A stretch of DNA of 64,000 nt, taken from contig JAMXSV010000026.1 in NCBI GenBank assembly GCA_027559495.1, positions 62,001-126,000 of the forward strand. Direction: 5' to 3'. Below, in pieces: positions 25,761 to 35,372 of the stretch (its first letter is position 1; every line of letters begins with the position of its first letter). The stretch is from Aurifilum marmelostoma (lineage: Eukaryota; Ascomycota; Sordariomycetes; Diaporthales; Cryphonectriaceae). Position numbers and translations under genes: made by a program. The notes beneath the pieces are model-generated. The model searched no databases and was not told the DNA's origin. It was given only the letters and a program-made list of their open reading frames with translations.

Positions 25761-26879
25761 TAAGAACCCAATTATCTAAATAAAAATATCCTAATAGAGC
25801 AAGTAATAGACTTTATTAATTATAAATCTCTTAGTTAAACTGCATATTATAATAATAGCTGCATATTATACCTCTTAGAGAAAGAAGATTTAGGATAGTT
25901 CCCCCCAGAAACCTAAGGGATAATAATAACTTGCTATTAGAAGCAGAGCTTCTACTAAAGATAAATAATCAAATTATTCTATCAACCCTATAGATCAGAG
26001 ATCCAAGGAAAAATAGAACCTAGGGAAGTTTCTCTTATAGCACTATTTTGCATAGCTTATAGATAATAATAAGTATATATCGAATACTATAGCATCCCTA
26101 GCCTATAATAGGCGTAATAATAACTCAGAAAATGCAGACTTTACTCTAGCACTAATAGAAGAAAATGCAATAGAAATACTCTAAGATAAATAGCCCGATA
26201 ATCTACTTAAACCTATTATATAACAATATACAGATAAGTTAGAAGAATTAGTACTAACTAGCTAATATAATAGCATTAGCTTCTATAGCCTAGATACCAA
26301 AGTATAAACTAAGCACCTTATATATAAAATCCCCCTAAAGAAACTCTTCTAAAGCATTCTACTTTAGAATTATAAAGTAAATAAACTAGAGGATCCTAGG
26401 ATTAATGCATTCCACCTTAGATACTATTAATTAGCATAGATCTTATGCACTTATTATAGCTGCTAAATCTATTTTAAAGAAAAGATTAAATATAGATAAT
26501 TCCTAACTAGGAAAGAAGAATAACTCATTTAGGCATATAAAGAATCTAAACTATAGTTCAGAGAAGTACTAAATAAAAAATACTATAACGCATTAGTTAG
26601 ACTACTAGAGGACTACCCTAGGCCTTGCATAGATAAGAAACGCAAATAGTAGCAATATCTAGTAGAATAATGCACTATCTATATATAGAACAAAGCATAT
26701 ACTTAGCATATATAGCAATACAATAAGAAGCATTATAAGCATATATAATAATAAGCTAAGGCACTAGCTTAAAAGGCAGCTAAGAAGGCCCTAAAAGGGA
26801 AAAATCGCCTATAAAGGGATAATAGTTAATTAAGATTATAAGGTCTCTATATGCAATAGCAAAAGGAAACTACGCATAT

Positions 26880-27250
26880 ATATAGCTCAATATAAATATT
26901 AAAGGCTAATATTATAGCGCACTATTAGATAGTAGCGCATAAGGGAATTATATATCCCCCTATATCATTAATATAGCAAAGATATTATAGCAATAAAAAA
27001 GAGAAGCCCTATATCTTTAATACTATAGAAGGATAATCTATTGCATATAACTAAGAGGTAATCGATAAAAAGACTAATTACCTACCTATTTTAAACTAAG
27101 GATACATAATACTTATTTCCTTTAATATTATAAATATAATATACTATAATATAATATTAGAACTTCTATAGCTTAAGAAGCATAATCCTTGAATTAATTA
27201 GACTACTAGCCAAATCTCTTAGAAATAAGCTATACCCAATAGGATAATTG
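26880..27250 (+). pseudogene. Aspartic protease remnant, third element
   Basis: Around 26918-26938 the frame reads SALLDSSA*GNYISPYIIN, matching the retroviral-type protease core D-S-G-A with Gly changed to Ser (GGT to AGT). The position between gag and RT is as expected. A stop follows within the motif. Confidence 0.65.
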
Positions 27251-27799
27251 CAATTAAGGGCGCAAAATAAGACTTAGTCACTAAGAATAGCTAAGAAAGG
27301 CGCTTAAACGAAAACTTAATATATACCTCTAAATTAGTAGGGTCTAATAGCTTATAGAGAAGAACTATAAATGCCTTAAATCTATAGATGCAGGTTAGGC
27401 ATAAATTGAAAATATAAGTAAATAGAAACTAATTAGAAGGACTTAGTCTAGTATAGAGCAATAATAATAGGCAGCAATAATAGAAATAGAAGCTATAGCC
27501 TTAGAAACTTAGTCTAGCCTAAAGTAGCTAGAATAGGCTGCAGAAGCAGATAAACTAAGAATTATAAAGAATTAGATAAAGCTAATTAGAATATAATACT
27601 TCTACAATATTGCCTAGGAATGCTTAATAATACCTCCTGCTCTTATAAGCAGTAGCAATAAAAGAAGAACCCCTACTAATATTCGATAGCATACTATAAG
27701 AGTATTATAAATTTACTAGATTATTCTTAGGAAAGTATAAAGGATTACTTCCTGCTAGAACCTAATTCGACTACAAAATACCCCTTAAGGAAGAAATAG

Positions 27800-29060
27800 A
27801 ACTAAAGTTTTTTCCTATTTACAGACTAGATAAAGCAAAACTTAAGGCACTTAGGGAGTATCTAAATAAGAATCTTAAAAGAGAATATATTAAAAAATTA
27901 TACTCTCTAGCAGAATACCCAATCCTCTTTATACCTAAGAAGAATAGCAAACTTAGACTATATATAGATTTTAGATAACTTAATAATATAATAATTAAAG
28001 ATTATTACTCTCTGCTAAGAAGCAATAAACTATAAGATAAGATATAAGGCGCGTAATAGTTTACTGCACTTAATCTCAAGAAAGGCTACTATTATATACA
28101 AATTGCAGAGAGATATAAATAGAAGATAGCCTTTAGAACTTGCTATAGATATTACAAATATTATATTATGCTATTTAGACTAACTAACATACTAGCTATA
28201 TTCTAATATATAATTAACTATATCCTCTACAAATTCCTTAATATTTTCATTATTGCCTATCTAAATAATATCCTTATTTACTCAAAAGACCTTAAGATAT
28301 ATAAACAATATATATAAACTATACTATAAACGCTATAAGATGCTAAAATATTAGTAAAGCCTATAAAGTATTATTTCTATACTTAAAAAGTAGACTACCT
28401 TAAATATACTCTTAAGCTAGGCAAAATTTGCATATAAAAAAACAAAATTAAGGCAATTAAGGATTAGCCTGCATCTAAAAACCTTATAGATATTCAAGCA
28501 TTCCTTAAATATATTAACTTCTATAGATAGTTTATTAGGGATTATAATAGAGAAGTTAAGCCCCTTATAGAATTTACTAAGAAAGAAATGCTATTTCTTT
28601 AGGCAAAAGGATAATAATAAGCATTTAATAAAATTAAAGACCTTATATTAAAGGACCTAATTTGCAAAGAACTAGATCTTAGCAAGGGACTTAAGTTATA
28701 TATAGATGCATTAGACTTTGCTATTAGAGCAGAACTTAACTAGCGCAATAAAAGAGGATAATTAAAACTAATTGCTAACTTCTTAAAAAAGCTTAATAGA
28801 CCAGAATTATAATACAGAATACCAGATAAGGAACTTATAGCTATTATAGAAGCATTTAAGGAATAGGAATAATACCTTATTAGCGCAAAATACCAAATTA
28901 AAGTATTCTTTAATTATAAGAATCTTATTATATTTACTATAATAAAGATACTTAATAAATAATAAGTAAGATAAGCAGAGTATCTATTATAATTCAATCT
29001 TAAAATTATCTATATTTAAGGGAAGGAAAATATTAGAGCAGATGCTCTTAGTAGAAGATC
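27800..29060 (+). pseudogene. Reverse transcriptase and RNase H remnant, third element
   Basis: RT landmarks in order: LAEYPILFIPKKNSKLRLYI, LNLKKGYYYIQIAE, FRTCYRYYKYYIMLF and the catalytic box YLNNILIYS at 28254-28274, where YLDD is expected. RNase H follows with ELDLSKGLKLYIDALDFAI and ends ENIRADALSRR near 29060. Stops are frequent and nearly always TAG or TAA, where the family has Gln or Trp. The Asp to Asn changes in the catalytic pair alone would kill the enzyme. Confidence 0.85.
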
Positions 29061-29199
29061 CAATTATTAGAATAAGATTATAAAAGAAATCTAGGATATC
29101 TTTATAATAGATAAGGAAGGAAACCTTATTAATATATATAAAAAGCTAAATGCTATCCTTAGAATAAATCGAATAAGCAAAGACCCAGAAGATATAATT

Positions 29200-30100
29200 C
29201 TAGAGGAATAAGACTAGTATATCTAGAATATATATAGTGCCCTAGCATATAGATATTAGAGGGTTAGGATAATCTTAGTATAGATTTCGAGATAATAGAA
29301 TCTGCTAGGCTTTAAAAAGAGAGTTAAGGATCTCTTATAGAATTGCAACAATTGCAAAAAGAATAAGGCAGAAAGATATAAGCCTTATAGATTGCTTTAC
29401 CTTCTATCAGTATTAAGTTCGGTTTAGCAGTTAGCTAGCCTAGACTTTATTATTAAGCTACCTCTCTTATAAGAACCCTTAACTAAAGTGCAATTTAATA
29501 GCATTTTAGTAATAGTTTGCAGACTAAGCAAGTATGCTTACTTTCTACTATATAAGGAGAGCAGTATAGCAAAAGACCTTGTATATACATTTCTTAGAAT
29601 AATTATAGCTAACTATAGCATACTATAGGAAATTATCTTAAATAGGGATAGGAAGTTTGCATCGAACTTCTAGACCTTGCTTATAAAGCAGCTTAGAGCA
29701 GCTTATAAGATATTAATTGCATTTTATCTGCAAATAGATAAATAGATAAAATGCATAAACCAGATTTTAGAATAATATTTATACTATTATATTAATTATA
29801 AATAAGATAATTAGATTAAATTATTATTATTAGCGCAATTTGCATATAATAGCGCAAATATAAGCATAATAAAGGTATTACTATTTTACGCAGTATATAG
29901 GCATAATTCTATAGCATATTATAAAGCATTGCTAAGAGCAAATACAGAAGCAGTAAATAAGAAAGCTTAAAGGATTTAGAAGATCTATAAGGAACTATAG
30001 CAAAAACTTGCATTTGTTAGGGAATAAATAATAAGATATGCAAATACTAAGAGGATTAAGGGACTAATCCTTAAAGAGGAAGATAAGGTCTACCTTTTTC
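29200..30100 (+). pseudogene. Integrase remnant, third element
   Basis: The zinc-binding N-terminus ends NCNNCKKNKAERYKP (29340-29385). The catalytic core shows LDFIIKLPLL, RLSKYAYFLLYKES and NRDRKFASNF (29640-29680, compare SDRDPKF). A late GLILKEEDKVYLF piece is the GPY/F-like end. Stops interrupt the frame. Confidence 0.8.
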
Positions 30101-30329
30101 GATAAAATATCAAGATAAAGAGACCTAATAATAAGCTTAATTATAAAAAGCTTAGTTTATTTAAAATTTTGCAAAAAATTTCACTAGTTAACTATAAACT
30201 TGCACTCCCCTATAGTATAAGAATATATCTAGTTTTCTATATCTTACTACTTAAACTAGCAGTATAGAATATAAAGATTAATAATAGCATCGAAATTAAA
30301 AATAATAAACTAGAATATAAGATTAAAAG

Positions 30330-30460
30330 GATCCTTAAGCACTAAGGATATAATAATATGCTAGAATACTTAGTTAAGTAGAAAGGCTACTCCTTAAGCA
30401 AAAATATATAAGAATCTCTAGAAAATATCACTAATGCACTAGAATAGCTTGCATAATACT
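30330..30460 (+). pseudogene. Chromodomain remnant at end of pol, third element
   Basis: Reads MLEYLVK*KGYSLSKNI*ES followed by LENITNALE. This is the chromodomain hallmark (YLVKWKGY...W-E-P) with both Trp codons now TAG or TAA. A chromodomain fused behind integrase targets new copies to methylated-histone chromatin, which fits the nesting of copies seen here. Confidence 0.8.
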
Positions 30461-30689
30461 AATCTAAGAAAGAATAGTTATAGTAATAACTAGTTAATCT
30501 ACAGAAATACTAGGAATATAGCCTATTAGTTAAATACCCTACTAGTTAGCAAAATAAACTACTAAGGAAATACTAGTTAAAGGCAGTACTAGAAAGAAAA
30601 GATATACTAACTAAACTAGAAATTAGCAATCTATTAAAAGATTAGCTATATTTTCTAATCTATAATTATCTAATATACTTAGGTCTAGT

Positions 30690-31141
30690 AGAAACCAACT
30701 AGCCTTACTAAGATTGGGGAAGATTGAGTTAGAGGAGCCCTTAGGAAGTAAACCCCTAGAGGCTAGAGCCTTAGCGCTTCGATTAGTATCCTAAGCAGTC
30801 AAGCGCTCCTTCTCTGCCTCCTCTTTTTCGACCCAATCCAGCTTATCAATAATCGCCAAACTATAGCAAATAGCGCAAGCTATCTTCTCTGCCTAAACGC
30901 AGCGCTATCTTTGCAAATAGCGAACCTTAGCAGTAGCTAACTCTAGCTCCTCCTCCGCTTTATCCAGATTAGCCTTAACAGCGGAATATTAAATAATAAT
31001 CTTCTTAACCTGCAAGGGGGAAAGACCGTATATATCGCAATTGCTATATTTATAATGGATATACTTAGTGCAACGAGAAGAGTCTTCCTTGGAAGCAAGA
31101 TAGTAAGCCTTGCAAGATTTATAGGAAGAATAAGCAGGCAT
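30690..31141 (-). pseudogene. Antisense ORF in third element (Cys-rich, coiled coil)
   Basis: Reads opposite to gag-pol, starting at an ATG at 31141-31139 (MPAYSSYKSCKAYYLASKED). It has spaced Cys residues (SCKAYY, SRCTKY, NCDIYGL) and then a charged helix with LDKAEEELELATAKVRYLQR near 30960 and WVEKEEAEKERL near 30830. At least four in-frame stops are present. Base content is much less TA-rich than the surrounding pol, so this part was hit less by mutation. It is not part of canonical Ty3/Gypsy elements. Its N-terminal Cys and C-terminal coiled-coil layout is shared with 18833-19250. Function is unknown. Confidence 0.6.
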
Positions 31142-31342
31142 CTTGCAGGAATAGAAAAGGGCTAAGAGCTAAAGAGAAAAGAACTGCTCTATTTTCTTAT
31201 ATCGACGCTTAGTAATACTAAAAGATATCTCAATTAGAAAAGCATAATCTAATAATAAAGGAACTTACTAGGATACTTACAAAAGATTATTAGGGATAAT
31301 AATTAATAAGAGAGAGATAATATTATAATCTATTTAATATAT

Positions 31343-31804
31343 AGGTTATAAGAATAGTTATAAGCAATAAGGACTAGATATTAGGAACCTAATATCCTAA
31401 CTAAGAAAGGAAGCAGAATCCGGATTATATAATCTAGGGTTAGGATTTAGATCGATAGGACTGCCTATCAGTCCTATTAATATAACTATAGACCGACGTA
31501 GTTAACTATCGATCCTAGCAGTCTACCCCTGCAGGAAAAGAACTAATATTACTAATAAGAGACTAAAGAATAAGATATATAAGAACACATCCATTACTAA
31601 TAGATAGATTTAGTATATAGCTCTTTAATTATTAATCTAAGTATTACTTCTGATATAAGTAATAGCTTTACTGCTAGTAATACACTGCAGAAGACTTTAG
31701 AGATTGTTTCTGTATTCTTTGGATTATACTTTGATACTGTTCTTGCCTAATATAAACCCCTTGTGTACTTGTTATATACCTCGGTTACAGCAGTGCTTAT
31801 TACA
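31343..31804 (+). repeat. 3' LTR of third element (type B)
   Basis: Preceded by an AG-rich polypurine-like tract (31305-31320). Ends GTGCTTATTACA. The last ~130 bases keep ordinary composition, unlike the matching part of the 5' LTR. The 5' boundary is approximate. Confidence 0.65.
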
Positions 31805-32781
31805 TATTTGCAATTATAAAAAATATAATCTAGCTTATTGCAATTATAATAAATAATCTTCTTAGTATTATTATTCTATTAATTAGTAGCATTAAGTTCT
31901 ATAAAGCTAGTATATATAATATTGCTTTAGGCTATATTGCTATATTAATTGCTATTCTTAATTTAGAGTTTCTTACTTATATTAGCTAGAAATTTCTAAG
32001 TCTAGCTTTCTTTTTTCTTTAATTTCTCTATTTATTATTTATATAGATAGTTATTAATGCAGATTGCTTAATTAGAGAATATTATAAAATTCTCTAGCTA
32101 ATCTTATTTAAAAATTTTATTCTTAACTTTATTTTTTAATCCTTTATAATAGTATTCTATAAGGTTCTTATTTTTTTATAGAAGTTATGCTAAGAGTTGC
32201 TTAAATTTAATTATATAAGCAGAGGCTAACTTAGTTTATTAAAGATTTATAAATTGCTATGCTATAATGCATTTTTCGTTTAAGTCTTTAAAAGTTTTTT
32301 TAAGTATCTTCTTAAAGCTTGCAAAGGAGTTAAATATATTCTTAGTACTTTAAATGTATATATTAGAATTATTTTAATATTCTAAATAATTGCGCAGTAA
32401 AGGTTTATATTAGATAAAAGCATCTTTTTTAAAGTATATCCTAGCAAGAATAACTTTCTTATATTTATTAGTAAATTATATTATATAATGCAGAAAGTAT
32501 GCTTTATAATAGATAAGGAACTTATAAAGCATCTTCTAAGCTCTATTATATATAATAAATTTATCTATCTTATATATTTTATTAGAAATAGCTAAGGTAG
32601 TAGCTATAGTACTATTCTAGCAATATAAAGTGCGAATTTATTTTTAAAGTTTAGCAATAGTATTTACTATTTGCTTATATATAATCTTAGAGATAGATAA
32701 AGAGGATTTTTAAAGAGCTATTATATTTTATATTGCTTAAAAGAATAATACTAAATTATTTTTAAATAAGAATTATTAAAA
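31805..32781 (-). mobile_element. gag and 5' end of second/outer chromovirus, right of the nested insert
   Basis: Minus-strand gag sequence. Bases 31810-32434 match 17481-18106 of the outer element (same orientation, mostly C/T and G/A differences). Bases 32434-32781 extend beyond the point where the outer element is cut at 18106. It leads straight into the type-A LTR at 32782. It is best read as the second element's gag fused by recombination to the outer element's 5' end, because the second element's own 5' LTR is missing. Confidence 0.6.
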
Positions 32782-33251
32782 TATAATAAGCATTATAGTA
32801 ATTTAAAGATCTTTAAATACTAATTAAGTTTATATCAATAAGAGTAATATTAAAGTGCTAAGTTCTTAAATATAGAATTATATAAGTTCTAATAATAATG
32901 CAAGTATTTACTGCCTTTAGAGCTACTTAGTTAATATAACTAAATACTTAGATTAATAACTAAAGAGCTATATATAAGTTTTATCTACTAGTGGTAATAA
33001 CTGTGATTATATATCTAGCTCTTTAATAGGAGTTATTAGAGTTGCTTTCGACTTCTTTAACTAGTTATTAAAGTCGCTTTCGACTTCTTTAACTATGCAA
33101 CCTTTACAATCCTAACTCTTGCTTATATAATCCTTGTTTTTAGAAGTAGAAGGCAGTGTGTTATTCCTTTAGTTAGGATGTTAGATCCTTAATACCTGTT
33201 CCTTGTTGCTGGTAACCTGTTTTGTGACCTATGTGTTAAATGGGTTATAAC
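32782..33251 (-). repeat. LTR, type A (right copy), with internal 32-bp tandem duplication
   Basis: Begins TATAATAAGC and ends GGTTATAACA. Very similar to 11489-11918 in its first ~250 bases. It carries two adjacent 32-bp units at 33031-33062 and 33063-33094 (each beginning AGTTATTA and containing CTTTCGACTTC) differing at only two or three positions. It likely marks the right end of the outer element. Confidence 0.75.
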
Positions 33252-33427
33252 ACTAACCTATTTATTATAATATAGAAATATAAATATTAGCTAGCATATA
33301 GATCCTTGTAGCTAAGCTTGAAAAGCATAAAAGCATATCTTATATCTTATGCTAAAGTAGATTTTGCTAAATCTATTAATCCTCCTCTAATTCCTATCAC
33401 AAATTGCTTCTATACCTATAACACACA

Positions 33428-34576
33428 ATGTCTACTCTGCAATATCTACAAATTATTAACCCAATAGTCCTTCAGGCTAATAATAATGCCCGCTTTAGCC
33501 TATTTCCTATGCTTTCGGCTGAGGTCTGACTGCACATCTGGCAATGCTCACTATCCGAGAAGCAACGACTTTTGGAACTTAAGCTCTAGCACCTCCCCTC
33601 TTCTAGCATTATGCCTAACCCTTCTCAGAGCGCACCTCCATATTCGACAAGAAATGCGCTAAACATGGTTGTTAGTGGCCAAGACTATAAGGCTATTGTG
33701 AAAGGCTGTTCTCTATTTAGCAAGCTCTTGCGTGTGAATCGGAAAGCAAGGCAGGCAGCCCTTGGAATCTATTGCGTCTATATTCTATGCAAGCTCTAAT
33801 TAACAAACCTATATCTCGGACCCACTCTGGCAACTCTTTACCTTAATCCCGAATATGACTTTATATACCTAACCTTCCGAGATCCGCAACTCTTTGTGGA
33901 CTTCCTGCACGATATTAAGGCTTATGACCCCAAAGATGTCGGACTACTAAATCTAGCCTTGAAAGCAAACGAGGTTACCGCATTGTGTTCCCAGTTGCCT
34001 ACCATTTCAGCGCCACTCGCTAGGGAGGCCTTTGTGGACACAATCTCAAGGCTACGCGAGCTTATTTGGGTCGCCCATTCACAAGCCGGGCGCGCCATAT
34101 TCGCTGCCCCGGAGGGCTTCCCGGAACACGTCGGCGTGCGGTTCAACCACTCAATGCCTGTCAAAGCGGCATCGCCTTCATTCCAGCTGCTTTCCCAGGA
34201 TCCCAGACCCATTGGGGCTGAGCTGCGCTTTGTGCTGACCGGATGCTCGGATCCAAGGCGGATGCGCAGGGCTTGGCAAGATCTGCTAGCAAGATGGAAC
34301 ATCGAGTATGATGCATCGTCGAAGTGTTCGGTGCCACCGAGAGAGAGGGTTCTTTTTGCCCACGAGCCATCTCAGCATATGCATGTCATTCGGGACAGTA
34401 TTACGGCTTACATGTTTCTGAGAGATGAGGAGGAGAGGTGGCTGCGTCTCCAGGACACGATCGCAGGGGGCTTTCGAAAGGCTATTCTGAATTCTGTGAG
34501 GAAGATTCCGGTCGAGAGTCCAGAGGAACTTAATCTAGATCGCTTAGATATATTGCTATCTAAATTAGCTACTTGA
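33428..34576 (+). pseudogene. 2EXR-family protein pseudogene
   Basis: A single frame of 382 codons from the ATG at 33428 to the TGA at 34574, interrupted by TGA at 33527-33529, TAG at 33587-33589 and TAA at 33797-33799. The N-terminal FPMLSAEV*LHIWQ followed by LLRVNRKARQAAL is the hallmark of the fungal 2EXR family (function unknown). Later pieces are LATLYLNPEYDFIYL and FLHDIKAYDPKDVGLLNLAL. The three stops stand where the family has Arg (CGA) or Gln (CAG, CAA), so each fits one C to T change. It sits 176 bases from the retroelement block. A shorter protein from within the last 226 codons is possible, but there is no ATG near its start. Confidence 0.8.
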
Positions 34577-34814
34577 AAAACTAGATATATAAAGGCATAC
34601 TCATTACTAACTACATAAATTATTATATATAGCTTTTTAGTTATAAATCTAAGTATTACGTCTTATGCAATTAATAGCCTTACTGCTAGTAATATATTAT
34701 AGAAGAACTTAGGATTATTTCTATATTCTTTAGAGCATATCTTAATACCTTACTTGCCTAACATAAACCTTTATATACTTATTATATACCCCGGTTATAG
34801 TAGTGCTTATTATA
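34570..34814 (+). repeat. Partial solo LTR, type B
   Basis: Matches the last ~235 bases of the 3' LTR at 31343-31804 (same orientation), with landmarks CATTACTAA, ATATAGCTTTTTAGTT, TTATATACCCCGGTTATAG and the terminal GCTTATTATA. No internal element sequence adjoins it. It abuts, or slightly overlaps, the end of the 2EXR pseudogene. Confidence 0.7.
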
Positions 34815-35372
34815 CTTAGCCTACGGCTGTATACTAAATTTATCGATTATGTCCTTTTAAGATTAGCGTTCCTAGTGTTTCTGCTTACTAGTTTTTTCTA
34901 GCTAGCCTATTTTTGTTATCTGCATGTTGGACGGCGTTCTTGTCACCTGCATGTTGGACGGGTTGACACTGTTGGAAGGTACATTTCTAACTAGCTTTAG
35001 CACGTTGGTCCGTGCGTTTGTTGATTACTTTACGGCCCTCTTCAGGCCCTCAGTTAGTTTTCTCCTTTCAGCACTCTTCAATCAACATTCATCAACTTCA
35101 ACAGACACCAGGGTCCGCCATGAGCTTCGACTAAGCTTGGCCCGTGCGTTCGTAAAATATATCCATTCTAGGGATGAAACCACTCTCTAATTTCTCCTCC
35201 GTTCTTCCAAGACATAACAACTTTCTATCCTCAGTTACATAGTCAATTATACTGCCGCACCTATCTCCAAGTTCGAATCGAGGCTATTACAACGACATCC
35301 AATACACGCATGCTATAGCAGTAATATTCATTGGCTCCATCTCTTCTTCATTCCCTACATCAACAACAAACC
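34815..35372. promoter_or_regulatory. Intergenic region upstream of acyltransferase
   Basis: Ordinary composition. It holds two copies of the 15-mer CTGCATGTTGGACGG about 29 bases apart near 34920-34965. An 88-codon open frame here has no motif and I do not call it. The distal half should hold the acyltransferase promoter; a CT-rich run lies at 35190-35235. Confidence 0.35.

Larger units (their letters stand above)
24232..31804 (+). mobile_element. Third chromovirus, plus strand, both LTRs (degenerate)
   Basis: The most readable copy, about 7.6 kb. It has a 5' LTR (24232-24699), gag with a decayed CCHC knuckle (25653-25694), a protease motif (26918-26938), RT (about 27800-28600), RNase H (about 28640-29060), integrase (about 29200-30100), a chromodomain (about 30330-30450), an antisense ORF (31141-30690) and a 3' LTR (about 31343-31804, ending GCTTATTACA). 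This order with a C-terminal chromodomain defines a Metaviridae chromovirus. It is dead, with stops throughout. It interrupts gag of the second, opposite-strand element. I could not confirm a target duplication (TATTA on the left versus TATTT on the right). Confidence 0.82.

Noticed and set aside
11489..33251. AT-rich block as centromere or CRISPR-like array
   Set aside because: No regularly spaced repeats are seen, and the content is explained by mutated Ty3/Gypsy elements with readable RT and integrase motifs. A centromeric role cannot be judged from 22 kb.
33896..34576. Intact 226-residue gene
   Set aside because: Its first codon is GTG and the same frame continues upstream as the N-terminal half of a 2EXR protein across three stops.
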